Assembly (NCBI RefSeq): GCF_008831285.2
Contig: NC_045145.1
Coordinates: 23,034,040-23,098,039, forward strand
Direction: 5' to 3'
Length of the DNA: 64,000 nucleotides
Source of the DNA: Nymphaea colorata
Lineage: Eukaryota > Streptophyta > Magnoliopsida > Nymphaeales > Nymphaeaceae
The notes under the pieces were generated by a model that was not told where the DNA came from, did no database searches, and saw only the letters and a program-made list of their open reading frames with translations. Below are positions 48,380-61,628 of this stretch, piece by piece (position 1 is the stretch's first letter; each line of letters starts with the position of its first letter). A program made the position numbers and the translations under genes.

Positions 48380-49418
48380 ATAGTGATTGAATGTCGCTAT
48401 TTATTACTGTCATAATGAAGGTAATAATCTAAGTTATACTAAGAAATACGGTGAGCAATTACAGATATTTGGCATTAATACTCGCGAATCAATATTGTAA
48501 GAAGTTGGTATCTATCATTATCTATGAACAAATTTTCTTTTGGGTTCTTCTTTAATGGTAACCATCCTATTAATCATATTCTAAGTTCAGTTCCCCGATC
48601 AAGGTGTTCTTATCTTCCCCTGGGCAAGGGCAAGTTTCATCCTTGAAATCGTCTCGACCCTTGAATTTTTGGTCAACAATGTCAAATTGAGCCACAAAAC
48701 TGTCGTATCTTCATTTAAAGGTGAATTAGATACGGATAATTAGAAAGATCCGAGAACATATTTATCTTTTCGCAAAGGTTTTCCGAAGTTATTGTGATCT
48801 CCATTTGGAAAAAGCAAACAATCAAGATGAAGGTATTTAGATATCTTATGAAGATGTAGAGACATCAAGGGTCGAACTTCATTTTCGTAGGTCCAATTAA
48901 AAATGATTTATTCTATCATAAGCTTGGTGCTTTGGAGTCAAAATCTTTCCAATCATTTTGAAAATAAGATGCATTGTGTGTGAAAGGCTTGGGCTTGGTT
49001 GGTTGGAGGCCTAACACTTTAGCCATGGTTGACAAATTGATCTTTGGTGTCGAGTTGGATGGGTTGGAGACCATCTTTGGTGTTAATTTTCTATAGATCC
49101 TGATCTTCGTGGTTTGGATTTGGATTGAAAGTCCGATATCAAATTCCATAAATCGTTAGGATTTGGATTCCACTGACGTATAAAATTGAATTCAAATCTG
49201 ATATACTATCAAAAATCAGAAGCCAATGCAGCGTGTGATGTGAGAAAGCGTGTTGACACCATCAAGTTCTTCACTCCTAACCAGATTTGACTTTTTCATG
49301 AGTAGTTGGGAGTAGTGCACTTTCATGTGTGTGTTTGTGTGTGTTGTGTGTGCCTGTCTGTGTATATGTATGAATGATAAATTACTATTATTTTCATTAT
49401 TATTATATATATAAATTA

Positions 49419-49449
<31 letters not shown>

Positions 49450-51023
49450 ATCTTTTCTTGCTTCTTTTATCATTAACTGCTCAAATATGAGAATCAAATG
49501 TATAGAGAAATACAAAAAGAATTGTCAATTGAAGTTTTTGGTTAACTATATTTTGTGAAAGAGTGGTTGATTTAGTGCAACTTTATTATATGAAGTTTTA
49601 TTACCACCACCCTTGCACTATCGCTTGAAGGTATCAATATCGAATCGACTAACAGCAGCTCGGTTGCATGTGGTCCTTATCAACTCTTGCTTTTGTTTTT
49701 ATAACAACGACCTTGATGGTAAAATTTTCTCCAATAAAATATATTTTGTTATCATGCTGAAGAAATTAAATTTAGGGGAATTTTCTTTTTTTTTTTAATG
49801 TACATTTTTTGTTAAAAATTCTGAAAACGAGATTTTCTGTTATCTTTTGTTATCTTTCTAATAAGATTTGTAAGCTATCAACAAAGAGGAAGCGCTTTCG
49901 GCGATCTATCGTTGCACTTTTTGCTTTTGTTATTTGTTTCACGCATTTCACCTGCTACGGTATAACGACATAATAAATAATTTGTCTCGTTAAAAGATTA
50001 AAATGAAATTTTGCTAAACTAAGAAGTGAAAAATCTTAGATGCAATTTTTGTTAACACTGCCATCATGACTAAGTTACATCCTTACCATTTTTGTTGTTG
50101 TTTTTTTTCAGGTTTAAGAAAGTCTATTTAAGCCCACTTGTCTCTTTGATAACTATATGAAATGTATGGCCTTCTTACCAAGAAGATTTTAAAAGGTAGT
50201 CTTTTTCTTGAAATTTTAGACAAATGGTTGGCTGAAAAAATAAAATTTCCATTAAATTTGAGACGTTATTTTTTCCAAAAAAATATTTTTGACGTACTTA
50301 AAATGTTGATAAATTAATAATAACCCCTTAAAATCTTTTGAATAAACCACTAATTATCAAATGGAAGCACGTTGTTGCGACTTGTGAGTACAATCTCCAC
50401 AGGCCAGAGGAATCTTGAAGTTTTTGAATACTCCAAGGCATCTTATATAATTCTTAATTTCCACTTTGTGACTTAAATATATTCAACTTCCCAATATAAA
50501 TAACAAATTAACAAAACTATACCCTCTTTCTCTCCCATATAATTTCTTAATGATAATTTTCATGTCGGCAGCATCTGAAGACAAAATGTCTCCTCTGCCT
50601 ACAAGACGTGTGAACAGGATGATGGATCACTTGGCTCGCCACTAGCCGTACGTTTGGTAAAGCCCACCATAGACTGTCTATAATATATATATATATATAT
50701 ATATATAATCTATATATATAACTTCGAATCATAAGATTTTATGAATTTGTCCACATCTTTGTTGACAGATTTGTGGAACAGTAAAAAACTGTTACTGTTA
50801 CAAAAAAAAACTGTTACTGTTACCAAAGGCCTCTTTAGCATGTGTTTACTTTACCACGGATTTGATCTCGACAGAATCACTAGATCTTAGATCCGTGGAT
50901 TTAACTTTTCAATCCCACTTTAAAGATACAGCTTTTTTATATGTAACGTGGATTTATGATCTATACTACTAAATCCTTGGTTCAAACTGATGATCTTATT
51001 ATACGCACTTTTTAATGCAGTCT
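48380..51023. other. Intergenic, AT-rich
   Basis: TA microsatellites lie at about 49423-49449 and 50682-50706, and a GT-rich tract at about 49325-49355. The open frames here follow these simple repeats. No gene supported. Confidence 0.45.
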
Positions 51024-51031
51024 CTTATCTA

Positions 51032-51431
51032 TAGGGCTGCACACAAGCCAAGTCGAGCCCGAGTTTGGCCAGCTCGAGCTTGACTCGGCCCAAAAAACTT
51101 GCGTTCGACTCGACTACACAAAATCGAGCTCAAACTCGACTCATTTAACCAATTTAACTCGTTTGGGTGTTAACTTGTGTAAGCATTAACTCGTTCAACT
51201 CGCGTAAGCGTTAACTTGTGCAACTTGTGGAACTGGTTTTGGTAATATTATATAGAGTACCAGTTTGCGAGTTGAGTCGAGTTCCTGAAACTCGAGCTTA
51301 ACTCGTTTATCGTTTCGAGCATCCTTGTAAGCTCGAACTCTGCTCGTTTATAAACGAGTCTAGCACGAGCCGAGTTTTTTTTAGCGAATTCGAATCGAGC
51401 CCGAGTTGGCTCGGCTTGTCGTGCAGCCCTA
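51032..51431. mobile_element. hAT-like MITE rich in GAGTCGAG motifs, copy 4 (best preserved)
   Basis: 400 bp from TAGGGCTGCACA to CGTGCAGCCCTA, flanked by a perfect 8-bp duplication CTTATCTA (51024-51031 and 51432-51439). Inside, TCGAGCCCGAGTTTGGCCAG near the left end is answered by complementary blocks near the right end. There is no coding capacity. Confidence 0.9.
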
Positions 51432-51439
51432 CTTATCTA

Positions 51440-54400
51440 AGATCTGAGGCTATCAAACACCACTTTAAAGGTATTGAGGTGAAGAGACGATTACAGGAAG
51501 TGCAGGTTCAAAGAGCAAGAACAAATCCCACCGCTTCTTCACGGCAGGCGACACGGCTAAATGGGGTTTGGTATTCATTAAGATACAAAAAGGTCGGGGT
51601 GGTTGGCTTCACTCTCATTGTCAACAACAGTAGCCATGATATCAGATCAGATTGAGCCGTGTGGAACTCTCTAAATGAACTGAGTATGACAGAATTAGAT
51701 GCACTCCGATATTATTTTTGAGAAACCAAATTATTTCTGCATTTATCTAGTTTTGTTGTCTTCTCTGTTAATCGAGAGATTGTTCCTGTTATTGAAATAA
51801 TGTGAGCTAAAGATGAACATATAAGGATTGATCACAAGGTCAATAGTGAAGTAGGAAAACATCAAATCAATTATATTCACCTAATCCAGCGACTGCATCC
51901 TGTAATATATTCTAACTTAGTAAATCTTTTTTTTTTTGGCCCACAAGATCAAAATTTAATGATTTTTTAAGAAACTTACAAATGTTAGGTGCATTTGCAG
52001 AGCAAGAAGTTGGGGACATTTATGAACATTCTTTTCTCAATGGGCATCATTGAATAGAAAAAGACATATTTGGATGCAGAGCACGGGCTCAGTTAAATTT
52101 TGTGTTTGTTAGTTGGCACTCTTTCCTTCCAATTCCATTAATTCATTAGGAGATTGTTTCTTATGGCAGAGTCATTAGCTAGATGTGTGGGATTCACCTC
52201 TTGCCACAGTAGGGTAAGTTGGGACTGTTTGTGGTAAGGGACTTCTATTCCTACCCACTGCACTAACTCTAATGCAAACATGAACAGTGAAAGTTCACCA
52301 TTCTCAGTTTTATATATATATTTTCTGTGATTATCATATAGCCCAAACTGTCATGTCATGACTACAGAAATATCATATGCATAAGCTGTTCAATATTAAA
52401 ATTCTGATATTTTTCATTTTTTTATTTTTATTTCTTACAAATGTATATAAATCCAGTAAGCTTTGGAACTAATTTGCCAAAAAAAAAGGGGGGGGGATTA
52501 AAAAATTTCAGCTACACGGGATAATATATCTTTCAACCATAGTCATAAATAATGTCTCGGAATTTTAAATAGTAAGGTTTTTATCAGTTATAATACGCGA
52601 GCTTGAAAAAAACAAGAAAAAAAAGGGGGGAAATGGTATTTATTTAAATTAAAGAACTAAAAATAAAATAAGTGAAAAAATAATAACACAAACATCAAAA
52701 GATATATAGATTTGCAAAAAATAAAAAATGAAAAAAAACTGTTTGTCATTAAAAAAAAGTGAAAAAAATGCATTAAGTTTTCACGTTTAAAAAAAAATCA
52801 TTTTTTAAAAATTTAAACAGCATTTGATTTTCTCACATTTTTTCACGTTTTTTGTGACTAGGCTTTCAACGATATACCTTCAGATAAGATTGGTGAGAAG
52901 TGGAAAATATTTTGGGCATGATTTCCCGCTTCTTTATAAACTATATCAGCAATTTGTAGCCCTGATTATCTGTAACAGTGCAGTGACTTCTTCAGCATGC
53001 TCATAGATAATCTTAATTAGCATGAGCATGAATCTTGAAGTTATCTTCAATGGCCCCGAACTTTAAAATGGAAATATGATCGAGACATCCTGCAATTGAA
53101 ATTCCCAACCTTTTACCGTTCAAACAATTGTTTTAATTAATGAGTATCACCTACAAAGGCAAAGGCATCAATCTTTCTTCTTGGTAACTCAATAACAGTA
53201 AACTGTGGGATCCATGTGAACTGAATTTGAATATGCGTGAATCTAGATCATTATCGGCCAACTTGAAGTGAGTAGGTTCTGCGGGGGCTGATAGGCAGTC
53301 AGTTTTTGTTTCGCCTCCTTGAGGCATCGACTACTTTCTGCTACAAAAGGAGGGTCATTGAAGTGCAAGTTGAAGCACGGTGAGAACGGCATCTCAAAGC
53401 ACCCAAACCAGTCCCTATTCCTTTGATGGACAAGGAATTAGGTGGAAGCTTCGGCTCTCTTTTGGGTCTAAATTTTTAGATCCCAGACATGCCACATGGC
53501 TCTCATAGAACAGGTTGAGGTGGGTAGATGTATGCACAGGCTTTCACCCTTAAAGAGTCCATTCACTTGGCCAAAAACGGAAAAAAAAGGTAAGCTTGAT
53601 ACATCTTATTCATAAATTATAACTGGAAATTTTGTTTTAATATACTTAGATTTGGATCTGGATCTGATATAGGAATTATTTGGATCTGATATAGCTATAA
53701 AACTAATCTGATATTGCTTTGTCCAACTTGAAGTTGGAATGGGATTCAATTACATTAGAAAATACAAAGCCATATCCAAGTTTTTGCGTGTGATCAGATT
53801 CGGAAGCCCATGAAAGAAAAATATGCATCTAATTTGCTAAAAAAATTCACCGCCAAGTTCAAATCCAATTACTAATGAACGTGTTTTTTTAGCTATCTGA
53901 TTCCACTACCCGGATTTGGATCATAAATGGAAGAATGATGCACAGACGCTTAATGGAGAAAGAGGTTCTTCTCCAATACATGTGGTTCTCAAGTACTCCA
54001 ATAAGTCTCAAATTCAATTTCATATTGGATTGTATAAATAGTGATCCAAAAACTCAAGATCAATTATACATTTGGCACTTTAATTGTCACACAGGCGAAT
54101 TAATACAGGTTTTTCTTGCTTTTAACAAAAATATTATTTGTAATCTAAACATAATGATTAAATGATCAAAGTAGACGCATGATCATATTATGTTGATGCT
54201 ACAATCTCCATTATCTCATGATAATGAGTCAACAGTTTAGAGTCACATATAATAAGATATGCAGGTATATATATAATTTTAACATTGGTCAATCTTAATA
54301 GTAGCCACAAGAAATGATTAAGACAAAATTAACTACTTTGGTGGTTCAACTACAGTGTATTCATATCTTTTCTACTACTTGTATGATCAATCACATTCAA

Positions 54401-55455
54401 GAAACCTGCATAAAATGGCAACAACATTTTAAAATACAATCAATCTATATGTCACAACGTGTTTTCAATACCTTTGTTTGGTAAAAGTAAATAATTATGC
54501 AGCTAAAAAACAAACAGCAAAACACATATAAGTGTGACGAACTAACTTATTTATGTTCCACTTTGTTGATTCTCTTGAACATTTTGAAGATTTTCAACTA
54601 ACATGTATTGTCATTGCAACTAGTTCAAAATTTTTTTTTGAATATTTTCAACTAGCATGTATATATAATATAAAAACAAATTAGTCTAACTTGTTTATCA
54701 TCTTAAATGACAATGTTTCAATTTCTAATAGCATGCTCATCCTTAACTTGCATGCGGAAAATACTTAATTTATGATTTCTAAATAACATAAGAGCCATAA
54801 AAATATGACAATAATCTGTGAGCTAATTTCTGCATCCTGAATAAAATGAGAAGAGTTATGCAGCCAAAAATATTTTCCTAATAACCTTCAAATGCCCTGA
54901 ATTATCGATAAAGAGGAAAAGAAAACAACGAATCGGCTTCAGAAACGATGAACCGGCCAAAAACAGTTTGAACCACAGTCACCTGGGTGCGTTTGATTTG
55001 AGCTCGCACCCGTACGGACGCGTTGCGGGTGCGGGTGCGCTCCAGGTGAGCTCGCACCCAAGGGTTGGATCTAGTTTCCAAATTCAAACCAAGTGTATGG
55101 TTTGGATCTAAATCTGATTTCGGGAAAAAACCAGATCTAAAATCCATAAAATCAATACCAGATCCAAAATCCATAAAATCAAATCCACCATTCTCACCCA
55201 TTGGCCACTATAAGCTAGATACATCTATTGATATATTATATGTTCTCTTTTCTTTTTTAAAAAAAACGATACAGGACTAAAGTATATGTTCTAAAGTATA
55301 TGTTCTCTTTTCCCTTTCAAAAAAAAAGATACAGGACTAAAGAATGGTTTTCATAAAACAATCTGTTTGCCTTTTTTTCAAACATTTCTTTTTTGATTTT
55401 TTTCCACTACTACCATAAAATGTATAATTTTAATTGTGTTATTTAATTTCTACAA

Positions 55456-55486
<31 letters not shown>

Positions 55487-56090
55487 ATATTAATAAAATA
55501 TCTTCACCGCACCGCCGCACCTAATTTTTTTGAGATGTGCTGCACCGGCACCGGCACCGGCACCCGCACCCCGCACACAGGTGACATAGGTTTGAACCTG
55601 TTCAAAACCGTGAACTGGTCCAGAACCACCTGAACCGGTTTATAATGCCGAGAGCATTATGGATCGGTTTTAGACTTTGTGAACCCGTTCCAGAAATGAA
55701 CAATATGAACCGGTTTTACTGCTGTATCGGTTCTTCTTATTGATGCGATCTTGGATGATGTCAGATCCAAATTTATATTAAAATAGATTGTATTATTTAT
55801 GGGTCTTGAATCTCAAACAAGATGCCTACACGATTCACAACAAATTGGACACCAGTATATATAATCTAAAACCGCGACCCAATTCTCAACCAAATGGATC
55901 TGGGTCCTAGGAAACTGGATCACAAAAGAAGATCTGATCCATAATTCCTTATTGGATCTGGATTGATAATGGATCTAAATCAAATTTGATTGAGTCCATA
56001 TAGGGACCAGAATCTGATCCATAACTTTTTCTTGAATATGGGATAAGGACTTGGATTGAGATCTGGATCGTGGATCCAATAAAAAGAGGG
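51440..56090. other. Intergenic, with GGATCTGGAT-type patches and small repeats
   Basis: GGATTTGGATCTGATA-type patches occur at about 53640-53930, 55050-55200 and 55745-56070. A (CACCGG)n block lies at about 55541-55565. Two similar units with AAAGATACAGGACTAAAG occur at 55220-55345. The stretch 52480-52810 is mostly A-rich simple sequence. No gene recognised. Confidence 0.45.
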
Positions 56091-56098
56091 TATAAAAG
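56091..56098 (+). promoter_or_regulatory. TATA box of the CPP1-like gene
   Basis: TATAAAAG lies 108 bases before the proposed start codon at 56199, which implies a leader of roughly 75-80 bases. Confidence 0.6.
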
Positions 56099-56198
56099 CC
56101 CTCATGATAGGGTTAAGGAACCCGTAACCTTGACTGCACTTGCACGCCGGTGCCGTCCGTCGTTCTTGCGGGCCCTACGGCGGCCATCGCCGGCAGCC

Positions 56199-59100
56199 AT
56201 GGCATCGCATGATGCGGTTCTTACTCTCTCCCCTTTCGACATGACGAGGACTCGGCGGAGGGTTGCGATGGAACGAATCGTCGGAGGACGAGGAGGCCGA
56301 AACCAGTGGCCGATCCCTGCGATGTCCTGCCCTTTCTCCAGGTAAGCCTTCGAGGTCTCCGGAATCCTCGAAAATTACTGCTTCCCGGCGACATCATGTA
56401 CCACGCGCCCGCTGTCGGATGGCGAAAAGGCGAAGGAGCTGGTTGGGTCGCCGGCAGACACCGAAGTTCGAACGTCTTTGGTTTGGGGTTTCTTGGTTGG
56501 GAGATTGAGGTGGACTGTGAATTTGCGTTGTTCATCCTTGAAGCAGCGGTTGTTTTCTTATTTCTGACTTTTTCTGCAGAAAATTGAGGAAAGGAGGGAG
56601 GGGTGCGAGAGAAGAATGCGGTGTTGTCAGGTGCACGATGGATGCGACTTTCGGCGGTGGCGGTGGTGGTGTAGGTGAGGCTAAATCGGATCTTATTTGT
56701 TTTTTTGGTTTTGGTTGATGTTCAAGAACTCTCGTTGTTGTTGTTGATTACGTATTGATTAAAAAGAACTACCGAAAATATGGGTAGTAGAACTTCTTAA
56801 GTTCATTGAGGACGAAAGTGTTGCATTATGCCAAAGTGCGCCTCCTTCTCTGGGCGATATAAGGGAGGTGCTTATCGATGTACTTGTATGTCTACTGATT
56901 CCCAACCCTAAGGCTAAGATTGGATTCGCACCAAAATTCGAACATTTTTGCATTTCCTTTTTAGCACCAGGAGATATTGTGGACCGCCTCTCAATTCCGG
57001 GTGTCTTGGTAGATTGCTTTATCAGGTAATTTGGGATGTTGGAGGGAGAACTTTTTTTCTTTGTGTAATTCATCAATTTGGGGTCCGGTGGCACATCCAA
57101 TACTTGCAGTCAGTGTTTTTTGTGAATCTCGTTTTGGTTTGTCATTTTGGCATGTAAGAATATATGACGGGGGTGAATCTTCTGGCAGAAGGTCGCCTTG
57201 ACAGTATGGAGCAAACGGATAATGTTTGTAAATTCCTTTGTTAACGTCACCTATCAAACTTGTGATTTTCTATGACAGAGTCTCAGAGAAATCTGTTGGT
57301 GCTGTCTGAGTTCATGAGTTGTCTCATATTCCATCGCCTTGAGTAGCGGTGTCACTGCCATTACTTCCTGGGATTGGCCATGAGATGTACAAATTTTTTC
57401 TTCAACTGTTCTATTTAGTCATTTTTGTAGAGATGTTTATTTCATTCTTATGACATTGTTGCTGGAGGTTATGACATCATTTAAGCAGAGGCTAGTTTGG
57501 TTCTTTAGTTCTTCTATACTTTTCGTTGTGTGTTAGGAAAGACCTTTATAGTTCCAGATGCATTTGTTAACGGTGATATTACGGCCTTTATGATCCATTA
57601 GTCAAGGGATATCAGATTTTTATTTTGTTGTAAAATCCTTGATGCAAGAAAAGTCCTTTTTGAAGGTTTCTTTGTTTGAATGTGACGGGGGAGATTCCTC
57701 TGGCTGAAGAATCCCCTGACAGATGTGGAGCAAGTTCGCGATGCTTGTATATTCCTCTGTTAACGTCACATAGGAAACTGATGGGCACTTGTCAGCTTTG
57801 TTGCTGTGCGTTTCCGTCAGTGGTCTCATATTCCATCGCCTTGAGTAGCAGTGTCACTGCCATTACTTCCTGGGATTGGCCATGAGACATATATTTAAAT
57901 TTTTATGTGTAATCATATTTCCATATCGTGGCCTTAAAGCTTTGTCTCCTTTGTTTTCCTTTTCCAATGTTGTAATCCTTTATGCGGCCAGGGATGAAGC
58001 TTCTGAAATACCATCTTTCGGGACTGAAAGGCTATGAAGCCTTGATGCCATTCTGCAATTCTGAGGCCATGTGAAATGTTTTGTGCAATCTACTTTTAGT
58101 GGTTTTGTTACAGTTCTTTGTCTTATCATCTGGACGTGTTGCTCCATTCCTATCAGCGTCACTAAAATCATACATGCATACATACATATATATATATATA
58201 TAAAACTAAGAATTTGAAAATTATCAAATTTCTTAAAAAAGTACTAAAAAAGGCGCATGGCACTCATGAATTGATCACTAAATGTAATCAGCTCGCCACG
58301 GTTTGGGTTGATTCAGCCCCGTTCTTGTGACACTGGTTCCTGTATCGTAATGTATTGCTTTGATTCCAAATTAGGTTTAGGTGCTTCTGCATTCAGCGGC
58401 TCAGCATATTCTCAATTACTTATGTCTGTTTGTACTTTATACTAGTCTTATGCAAGAAGATATTCAAAAGATTATGTAACTAATGTAACATTTCAACAGC
58501 TGTACCAAAATTTCCAAGGATGCATGTATGGGATCCTTATAGACGCTTGGGAGTCACTCGCGATGCTTCTTCTGAAGAAATTCGAGGAGCACGATATTTT
58601 CTGTTGGATCAATATGCTGGCCATGAGCCAAGTGAGGAGTCCATAGAAGGTGCTTACGAGAAAATCATAATGGCCAGTTTCAGACAAAGAAAGAAAACAA
58701 AAATTAATCTGAAGACTAGGCTAAAGAAGAGGGTAGAGGAATCCCCTCCTTGGTTTAAGAGCCTGCTGGAATTTGTTGAGCTACCACCAACTGACGTTAT
58801 CCTTAGGAGATTTGCTCTCTTTGCTTTCATGGGAGGCTGGAGTATCACAAATTCTGCTGAAACAGGCCCTGCTTTCCAGGTATGTTATTCATGGTTGTAG
58901 TTTGACTATAAAAAATATATATAGTTTTAGTTAATTCTAATTTCTTTTCACTAAAAAGAAATTCTACTTGGTGCTTGTAGTTTGGGTATCTTACTTTTCT
59001 TTTGGCTGTGAATAATTAATGGGTTGATGTCAATTTCAAATCTGTGGATACATTTAAGTAGTCACCATCTTAGCTCGTTAGCATCATTTGCAGTAATCCT

Positions 59101-59641
59101 TAATACTGTTATAGTGTAACTTCATCAGGACACAATTACAAAATACAAAACTTAAGTACTAAATGTATTTGGATTGTTGTAGTTTTGTAACACTTTTGTT
59201 TTCCTATATGGCCTGTTAATCCTTGTCTATTCTCAGTTCTTGAATGCACTAACAAGTAAAGAACAATTCTTGAAAAGAAATTGTACAAGAAGATTCCGTG
59301 TAGATCCCAAAGAGATCCCAGATGTTGTTAGTTAATCAATTGACTTATCAGTTTGAATCACAATATCACAATATCACTTTTTTTAAAAAAAATATAATAT
59401 TAATGCTAGAATTAGAAAATTACAAAACATTTTTTTAAAAGAAAACGTGGAAGCAAATTTAACTTATTTTTTGCATTTTTTTATGTAGCACGGGGTATGT
59501 CTTACTTTAAAATTTAAAACCAAAGGAACTTATTCCTTAAAAAACCGCTGATTACGGCTTCTCTCAGTTGATATCAACAAGAGAGAGGGAGAGTTCAGTG
59601 GCAAGAAGATTCTTGTAGTGGTGATTTAGCGGTGAGCCACT

Positions 59642-59684
<43 letters not shown>

Positions 59685-61335
59685 AATGGGCTTGAGAGAA
59701 AGTGGGTATGGTTTAAAGTGTTGGTCGGTTGACCTTTTTAAACTTTTTTCATGTCTTTATAAAATTTCTTTACTCATATGGGCTTGAGAGAAAGTGGGTA
59801 TGGTTTAAAGTGTTGGTCGCTTGACCTTTTTAAACTTTTTTCATGTCTTTATAAAATTTCTTTACTCATATGTTGCTTAAATTACAAATATAGATACAAA
59901 AATAGCCTATATTTCTGTAGACTCTTTTTAAATCCGCAGAGTGGGTTAAAAGTTGTCATTGTTTAGATTTTAAGCCTCCAGACCTCTTTCTGGCGCATTT
60001 GAGTGACGCTCAAAACTGGGTTTTGACAAAACAATTTTCACGAAAGGGAGTAAGTAATCTGAACCCCTAGGTTTTCCACAGAAAATGCCATCTTGGGTGT
60101 GGCCCCTTAACGAGGTTTCAGAAAATTTCTTAAAAATCCACAAAGTTCCAACAAAACCTATTTCTTACAAAACGGCTATCCTTTTGAGGTTGTCATTCAA
60201 ACTCTATCTTACACTTAAATTTAATTATTCTTCGTCACTTTGATAATCATTAAATAAAACATCATTTTTATCATTTTAGTTAGTTATCTTTTATGTCTTA
60301 GTTCGTCTTAGGTTGTCGATTATTTTGCTTTATCTAATTTTTAGGTTTTCTTTTCCATTTTAAAAATGAGATTTTCCTGAAAGAAACAACTTTGCAGGAA
60401 AATACCTGGTAAAAACATTGCTGTTGAATCCTAAGAACAGTATTTATAGCTGTAGTTTGAATAATAGCAGAGTTAGTTTCTTTAAAACTGAGACAAGGCT
60501 TCTATTTTTTAAGAATGGTGAGAAATCAAGGGATGTATTCCTTTTCATGATTTTGCCATGAATCTCTTTCTCGCTCTTAACAGTTGAGGGCTATTAAGGA
60601 AGCTGCTATAGGAAGCTCTAGTGAAAAGAAGAAAGGTTGGGCAGTTCCTCTCCTGTGAAAAGTGAGATAAAGCATGATTCGAGGAGAAAAGCGAACTTTT
60701 CCACAATTCAACAGTTCTCTAGAGTTTTCTGGAGTCCGATTATTTGTTGTCTCTTTTCAAGTGGTTTGAACCTTGTTGAACATTGCATGCTTCGCTTGCT
60801 ATAGTTTCCTTGAACTTCATTGGCAAAGATGCCAAAGATATTGTATTTGTTATTACATGTTTAATTCCAATGTATCTGAGAGCTGATAGATGTAAACTGT
60901 GAGGTAAATCTAAGAAAATCACTCGTAGTGGCCGGATGATACATGGTACGTTAGTGTAAATTTTTGTCAGTAGATCGATGCTCGTTTATAGTTATGTCTG
61001 GTTTTATCCTGTGTACCAGGTTGCAGTTTCCCTTGCGGCTTGCATTTACTTTCTAAATGACAAGATGAAGAGTATCGCCAGGGCTTCCATAACTGGGTAG
61101 GCTATAATTATGAATCATTAGTATGATTTTTTGTCATCGTTTGTTCATCTGTCTTATTCTCATCTTCACTATCTTTTCTCTCAGATTCTTGGCGCTGGCG
61201 GTTGGATGGATATGCGGCTCTACAGTAGTTCCATTTATTCCCACTTTTCTTATCCGGCCAACGTGGAGTCTCGAACTCCTCACCTCTTTGGTTGCTTATG
61301 TATTTCTTTTCCTTGCTTGCACTTTTCTTAAATAA
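56199..61335 (+). CDS. CPP1: CHAPERONE-LIKE PROTEIN OF POR1 (CPP1-like), chloroplast
   Basis: In Arabidopsis CPP1 protects protochlorophyllide oxidoreductase (POR) in plastid membranes and so supports chlorophyll synthesis. Five exons fit in frame: 56199-56341, 56580-56674, 58500-58879, 61020-61096 and 61185-61335, for 281 residues. Exons 3-5 are certain. They give [18 protein letters not shown], then a J-like region (about 88-150) without the HPD motif, as expected for this family. [17 protein letters not shown] follows, then membrane segments at about 181-197, 207-219, 233-255 and 261-281, ending [10 protein letters not shown]. Exons 1-2 form an Arg/Ser-rich N-terminus with few acidic residues that could be a transit peptide, with VVRC near a likely cleavage area. 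They rest on splice phase and the TATA box only. Intron 2 holds a possible structured RNA pair. Confidence 0.93.
57165..57895 (+). ncRNA. Duplicated, possibly structured RNA segments in CPP1 intron 2
   Basis: Two segments of about 220 bp (57167-57386 and 57682-57889) are diverged copies. Both run from TGACGGGGG through TGTTAACGTCAC to a well-kept 60-base block ending TGGGATTGGCCATGAGA. A small hairpin is kept by paired changes: CAAAC/GTTTG in copy 1 corresponds to CAAGT/GCTTG in copy 2. The 3' block is closed by GTCTCAT/ATGAGAY, and its tip GCRGTGTCACTGC can fold. In copy 2 an ACA follows the last stem three bases before TAT, as in H/ACA snoRNAs. Copy 1 lacks such a clean ACA, and no good H box was seen in either, so the class is open. 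Confidence 0.35.
59647..59680 (+). repeat. GA microsatellite in CPP1 intron 3
   Basis: A (GA)n run of about 34 bases, directly before the 92-bp tandem duplication. Confidence 0.8.
59686..59869 (+). repeat. 92-bp perfect-looking tandem duplication in CPP1 intron 3
   Basis: Units 59686-59777 and 59778-59869 both start ATGGGCTTGAGAGAAAGTGG and differ by about one base (GGTCGG versus GGTCGC). This is a recent duplication inside an intron. Confidence 0.85.
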
Positions 61336-61584
61336 CCAACACTTGCCAAATTGTATTTGGTTTTGGCCATCAAGTAATGTTGTAATTCTAGTCTTATAAT
61401 TCTTAGGTGACCTTGAGATTAAGTGCTGTGAAGTGGTCATATATGCTGAGGCTCTTTCCCTGTCAAAATACTCTTGTACTCTTGTTTTGCAGCTTTGCTT
61501 CTGTTCAAGTTCAGATTGGGTCTTCCATGAGGTTTCACGCTAATTGGAAAGCGTGGTGCTGGGTTACAAATGGCGGTGGATTCA

Positions 61585-61628
<44 letters not shown>

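Noticed and set aside
54902..55280. Frames with repeated DFMDFGSG or KSIKSIPDP motifs
   Set aside because: They are translations of the GGATCTGGAT-type DNA repeat on both strands, not proteins.
56263..56508. Alternative first exon for CPP1 that would splice directly to 58500
   Set aside because: This frame reaches the donor in the right phase but has an in-frame stop at 56242 and no ATG after it. The two-exon route through 56580-56674 keeps phase with an ATG at 56199.
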